A DNA stretch of 64,000 nucleotides from Chromera velia (taxonomy: Eukaryota > Sar > Chromeraceae), in NCBI GenBank assembly GCA_018398765.1, contig JAHBMJ010000940.1, positions 41,130 to 105,129 on the forward strand, given 5' to 3'. Under the pieces are notes generated by a model. It ran no database searches and had not been told where the DNA came from. It saw only the letters and a program-made list of their open reading frames with translations. The number at the start of each line of letters is the position of its first letter. Position 1 is the stretch's first letter. The translations under genes were made by a program, and so were the position numbers. Of this stretch, positions 63,019 to 64,000 are shown in pieces.

Positions 63019-63618
63019 TCAAGAGCTCGGGGCTCTGGCAAAAAACTTGCAGGGCCACTGCACAGTCCACTCGTAGTGCTGCTTGAACTCCTCCTCAGAG
63101 CAGGACTTATAGTCCCCTTCCCTCACAGACCGCAGACAGAGACCAACGTTATTGACTGCAAAGGTCCTGCAGTCCTCCTCAGACACCAACGAACAGGTGC
63201 CTTGCGGGGTTGGCACTTGCACTCCTCCCACGCCGCACACAAACTTTGCACCAGCACACGAGGCCTGGATAAGCATAACCTTGTAGGTATTGTCAAATGC
63301 CGCGCAGTCTGCCTCTGCGGTACCGCAATCTTTTATGCACTTCTCATTGCACGCGTCGACTGCTCGTTCTGTGACTGAGGAAAAGCGGGATTCGCATTCA
63401 TTGCAGCAGACATACTCGAAAGGGTCCCTCTGGATGTTGAATCGCGAAAAGATCACACGAAAGTTTCCGAGCCGAATTGCACGTTCCAACGTCTGTCGCA
63501 CTACTGAAGATCTGCTTTGCTGAAGAGAACGGAGGGCGGGGGTGGACTCTTGGGCTTCCCCGGCGAAGGACGCAACTGCTCCAAGAACGGCAGCAACAAA
63601 GTACCTCAACACAGCCAT
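63019..63618 (-). CDS. Secreted cysteine-rich protein, function unknown
   Basis: Single-exon frame of 199 codons; the ATG at 63618-63616 is chosen because it begins a classic signal peptide (MAVLRYFVAAVLGAVASFAG, likely cut near AGEAQ). The mature part has 14 cysteines in groups: VCCNEC, CNEKCIKDCG followed by DC, then CAGAKFVC, and single cysteines toward the end (TC, DC, LC, SC, PC). An even number with this spacing suggests a disulfide-bonded extracellular or endomembrane protein. No transmembrane segment or GPI-type tail is seen; the C-terminus is FARAPSS and the stop is at 63021-63019. I do not recognise a named family. Coding is uninterrupted and codon use looks normal for host genes. 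Confidence 0.72.
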   Translation of the reverse strand: MAVLRYFVAAVLGAVASFAGEAQESTPALRSLQQSRSSVVRQTLERAIRLGNFRVIFSRFNIQRDPFEYVCCNECESRFSSVTERAVDACNEKCIKDCGTAEADCAAFDNTYKVMLIQASCAGAKFVCGVGGVQVPTPQGTCSLVSEEDCRTFAVNNVGLCLRSVREGDYKSCSEEEFKQHYEWTVQWPCKFFARAPSS

Positions 63619-64000
63619 CGTTCTTGATCTCAGTGTCTGCACACGTTAGAAGAGAGTTCGCTCTTTAGAAGGACGGGAACTTTTCCCAGGCTCTTCGATC
63701 GATCGACCTGACAGGGTAATTCTGAGCTTCGGACAGAAATGGTCAGTCAGAATAATGATTCGATCAATGTGGTGTCTTTCTCGGACCGTCCGAATGAGAG
63801 GAGCTGAAAACGTGTGGAAACAGTTTGTGAGGTCGTTCGAAAATCCAGCAAACAGGAAATGTCCGTTTGGTGTGACGAGAGGATGAGTCTGTGTCGAAGC
63901 CAAACTTGGTGAAGGACTTCGGCAAACTTGTACGTGCGCATGACAGCTAACCGAACCGAAGGAGACGGCTCATGCAGCAGCATGCGCGCGCGGGAGCGTT
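63619..64000. other. Upstream flank of the cysteine-rich gene
   Basis: Contains the presumed 5' untranslated region and promoter of the minus-strand gene. An 85-codon minus frame (63903-63646) is present but ends without a recognisable domain. No TATA-like core is evident. Confidence 0.5.

Overview
The window is eukaryotic nuclear DNA. Coding sequence is broken into many short exons joined across GT-AG introns, and the introns are packed with (GT)n, (GAAA)n, (TTTC)n, (CAGA)n and (CTGC)n microsatellites. The proteins are ordinary eukaryotic families (an organelle-type M16C peptidase and a very large ubiquitin-specific protease). With such intron-rich genes and a Copia block beside them, a photosynthetic alveolate such as the chromerid Chromera velia is my best guess. 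This is inference from gene style, not proof. There is one assembly gap of 25 N (16812-16836).

Layout. (1) 1-10194, plus strand: the 3' three quarters or more of a presequence protease (PreP, M16C) gene in 17 exons; the 5' end with the HxxEH zinc motif lies left of the window. (2) 10195-11726: tail-to-tail intergenic spacer. (3) 11727-32066, minus strand: a complete or nearly complete USP48/UBP26-like deubiquitinase of about 2,590 residues in about 27 exons, roughly 2.5 times the length of human USP48 because of acidic and KEKE-type insertions. One insertion splits the catalytic domain and carries a textbook PCNA-interacting (PIP) motif. (4) 32067-61080: a gene-poor block built largely from mobile elements: a 15.2 kb Copia-type LTR element (33475-48638, minus, matching 5-bp target duplication), a hAT transposase remnant, AT-rich diverged repeats with a 560-bp pyrimidine tract, an APE-type LINE (about 52255-56040, minus), and an unidentified pair of overlapping frames near 57 kb. 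(5) 61081-64000: host-like sequence again, ending in a small secreted cysteine-rich protein gene on the minus strand (63019-63618).

The most unusual thing is a repeated pattern in the two large host genes. Exon edges together with their splice site are duplicated inside the neighbouring intron. At four places the copies are separated by a short insert sharing the motif TTCATTTTCATACAG, once with 17-bp terminal inverted repeats. At three of the four the spacing between the alternative splice sites is a multiple of three and the frame stays open. This looks like a small intron-associated mobile sequence or a local duplication process that creates alternative splice sites.
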